Made by a program: the position numbers and the translations under genes
Assembly (NCBI GenBank): GCA_025358985.1
Contig: JANYHQ010000257.1
Location: forward strand, 1 to 6,244
From: Acidimicrobiales bacterium
GTDB lineage: Bacteria > Actinomycetota > Acidimicrobiia > Acidimicrobiales > JANYDT01
Length of the DNA: 6,244 nt
Direction of reading: 5' to 3'
The notes under the pieces: generated by a model
The model's database searches: none
What the model saw: the letters and a program-made list of their open reading frames with translations, nothing else
What the model was told of the DNA's origin: nothing
Shown here: positions 5,742-6,244 of the stretch, in pieces
Position numbering within the stretch: position 1 is the first letter of the stretch
How the letters are laid out: each line of letters starts with the position of its first letter

Positions 5742-6244
5742 CGGCGATGCGCACCAGATTCTGGCTGATGGCCTCGATGCCATACGTGCCGAGTACTCAC
5801 TGGTGGCAGCGTTTGCTCCCGAAGTAGAACAGGCGGCACAGCAGTCGGCGCAGCGCCCCCTACCGTTGCCCGGGTCGGACAGGGTGGACGCCCGCCATCT
5901 GGCGATGGTGACACTGGACCCGGCCAGTTCCACCGATCTGGACCAGGCATTTGCCATTGAACAGCAGGGTGACGACATCGTGCTGTTCTACGCCATTGCC
6001 GATGTGGGCTGGTTCGTGGAGCGCGGATCCGTGCTGGAGACCGAAGCCATGCATCGGGGCGAAACCATCTATGCCCCCGACGGACGTATCCCGCAATACC
6101 CTGAAGTGCTCAGCGAACATGCCGCCAGCCTGTTGCCCGAGGGCGACCGGCCCGCCATTCTGCTCACGGTGGTGGTGGGAGTAGACGGCGAGTCCACACT
6201 GCGATCGGCGCAACGGGCTCTGGTGCGTAGTAGGGCCAAGCTGG
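5731..6244 (+). CDS. RNB-domain ribonuclease (RNase II/R family), 3' end cut by window edge
   Basis: The frame is open from ATG 5731 to the window end, 171 complete codons. The catalytic RNB domain starts near residue 55 with VTLDPASSTDLDQAF, followed by FYAIADVGWFV (87-96), RGETIYAPDGRIP (109-121) and LSEHAASLLPEGDRPA (127-142). These are the characteristic blocks of exoribonucleases that degrade RNA 3' to 5' using Mg2+ held by Asp residues. Asp63, Asp69 and Asp71 align with Asp201, Asp207 and Asp209 of E. coli RNase II. The fourth acidic position (Asp210) is Gln72 here. Only about 55 residues precede the RNB domain, too few for the two cold-shock domains of RNase II/R. This fits the short RNB proteins common in Actinomycetota. 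The start overlaps the glgX stop within ATGCGCTGTGA, implying co-transcription and translational coupling. GTG codons at 5716 and 5719 are in-frame alternatives. Confidence 0.88.
   Translation, partial: MRCDGDAHQILADGLDAIRAEYSLVAAFAPEVEQAAQQSAQRPLPLPGSDRVDARHLAMVTLDPASSTDLDQAFAIEQQGDDIVLFYAIADVGWFVERGSVLETEAMHRGETIYAPDGRIPQYPEVLSEHAASLLPEGDRPAILLTVVVGVDGESTLRSAQRALVRSRAKL

Noticed and set aside
1..6244. The possibility of a defence, mobile or biosynthetic island
   Set aside because: No transposase, integrase, nuclease-toxin pair, CRISPR repeat, attachment site or megasynthase is visible. All six genes belong to common chromosomal families.

Overview
This is a GC-rich, tightly packed bacterial chromosomal segment with six protein-coding genes. 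Two of them run off the window edges. Gene style points to a high-GC Actinomycetota, perhaps Acidimicrobiia-like: an XRE regulator with a MmyB-type ligand-binding domain, a short actinobacterial-type RNB ribonuclease, and GTG starts. The lineage is an inference from protein style, not from a marker gene. I found no rRNA, tRNA, CRISPR array, transposase, phage gene or convincing rho-independent terminator.

Left block (1-1598, minus strand): an XRE-family transcriptional regulator is followed by a nucleotidyltransferase cut by the left edge. The two overlap through a GTGAATGA junction that sits in three tandem 15-bp repeats. The repeats encode VNESS-type pentapeptides and offer three in-frame GTG starts.

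Middle block (1656-3649): a fold-type I PLP-dependent aminotransferase (plus strand) diverges from the regulator across a 57-bp gap. It converges with a short-chain dehydrogenase/reductase (minus strand). The convergent pair has no intergenic space: both stop codons lie on one palindromic CTAG. The SDR has a candidate leaderless promoter, TATGGT seven bases before its ATG.

Right block (3777-6244, plus strand): a glycogen-debranching enzyme of the GlgX family with all GH13 catalytic motifs overlaps by 11 bases the start of an RNB-domain ribonuclease, cut by the right edge. These two are probably co-transcribed.

The genes look like ordinary metabolic, regulatory and RNA-turnover functions rather than one dedicated system. 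The regulator plausibly controls its own operon and the divergent aminotransferase, but the sequence does not prove this. I see no clear undescribed system. The points most worth checking are the repeat-embedded gene start, the Gln in the RNB acidic cluster, the His at the SDR catalytic-Asn position, the compact N-terminal part of GlgX and the leaderless signal of the SDR.
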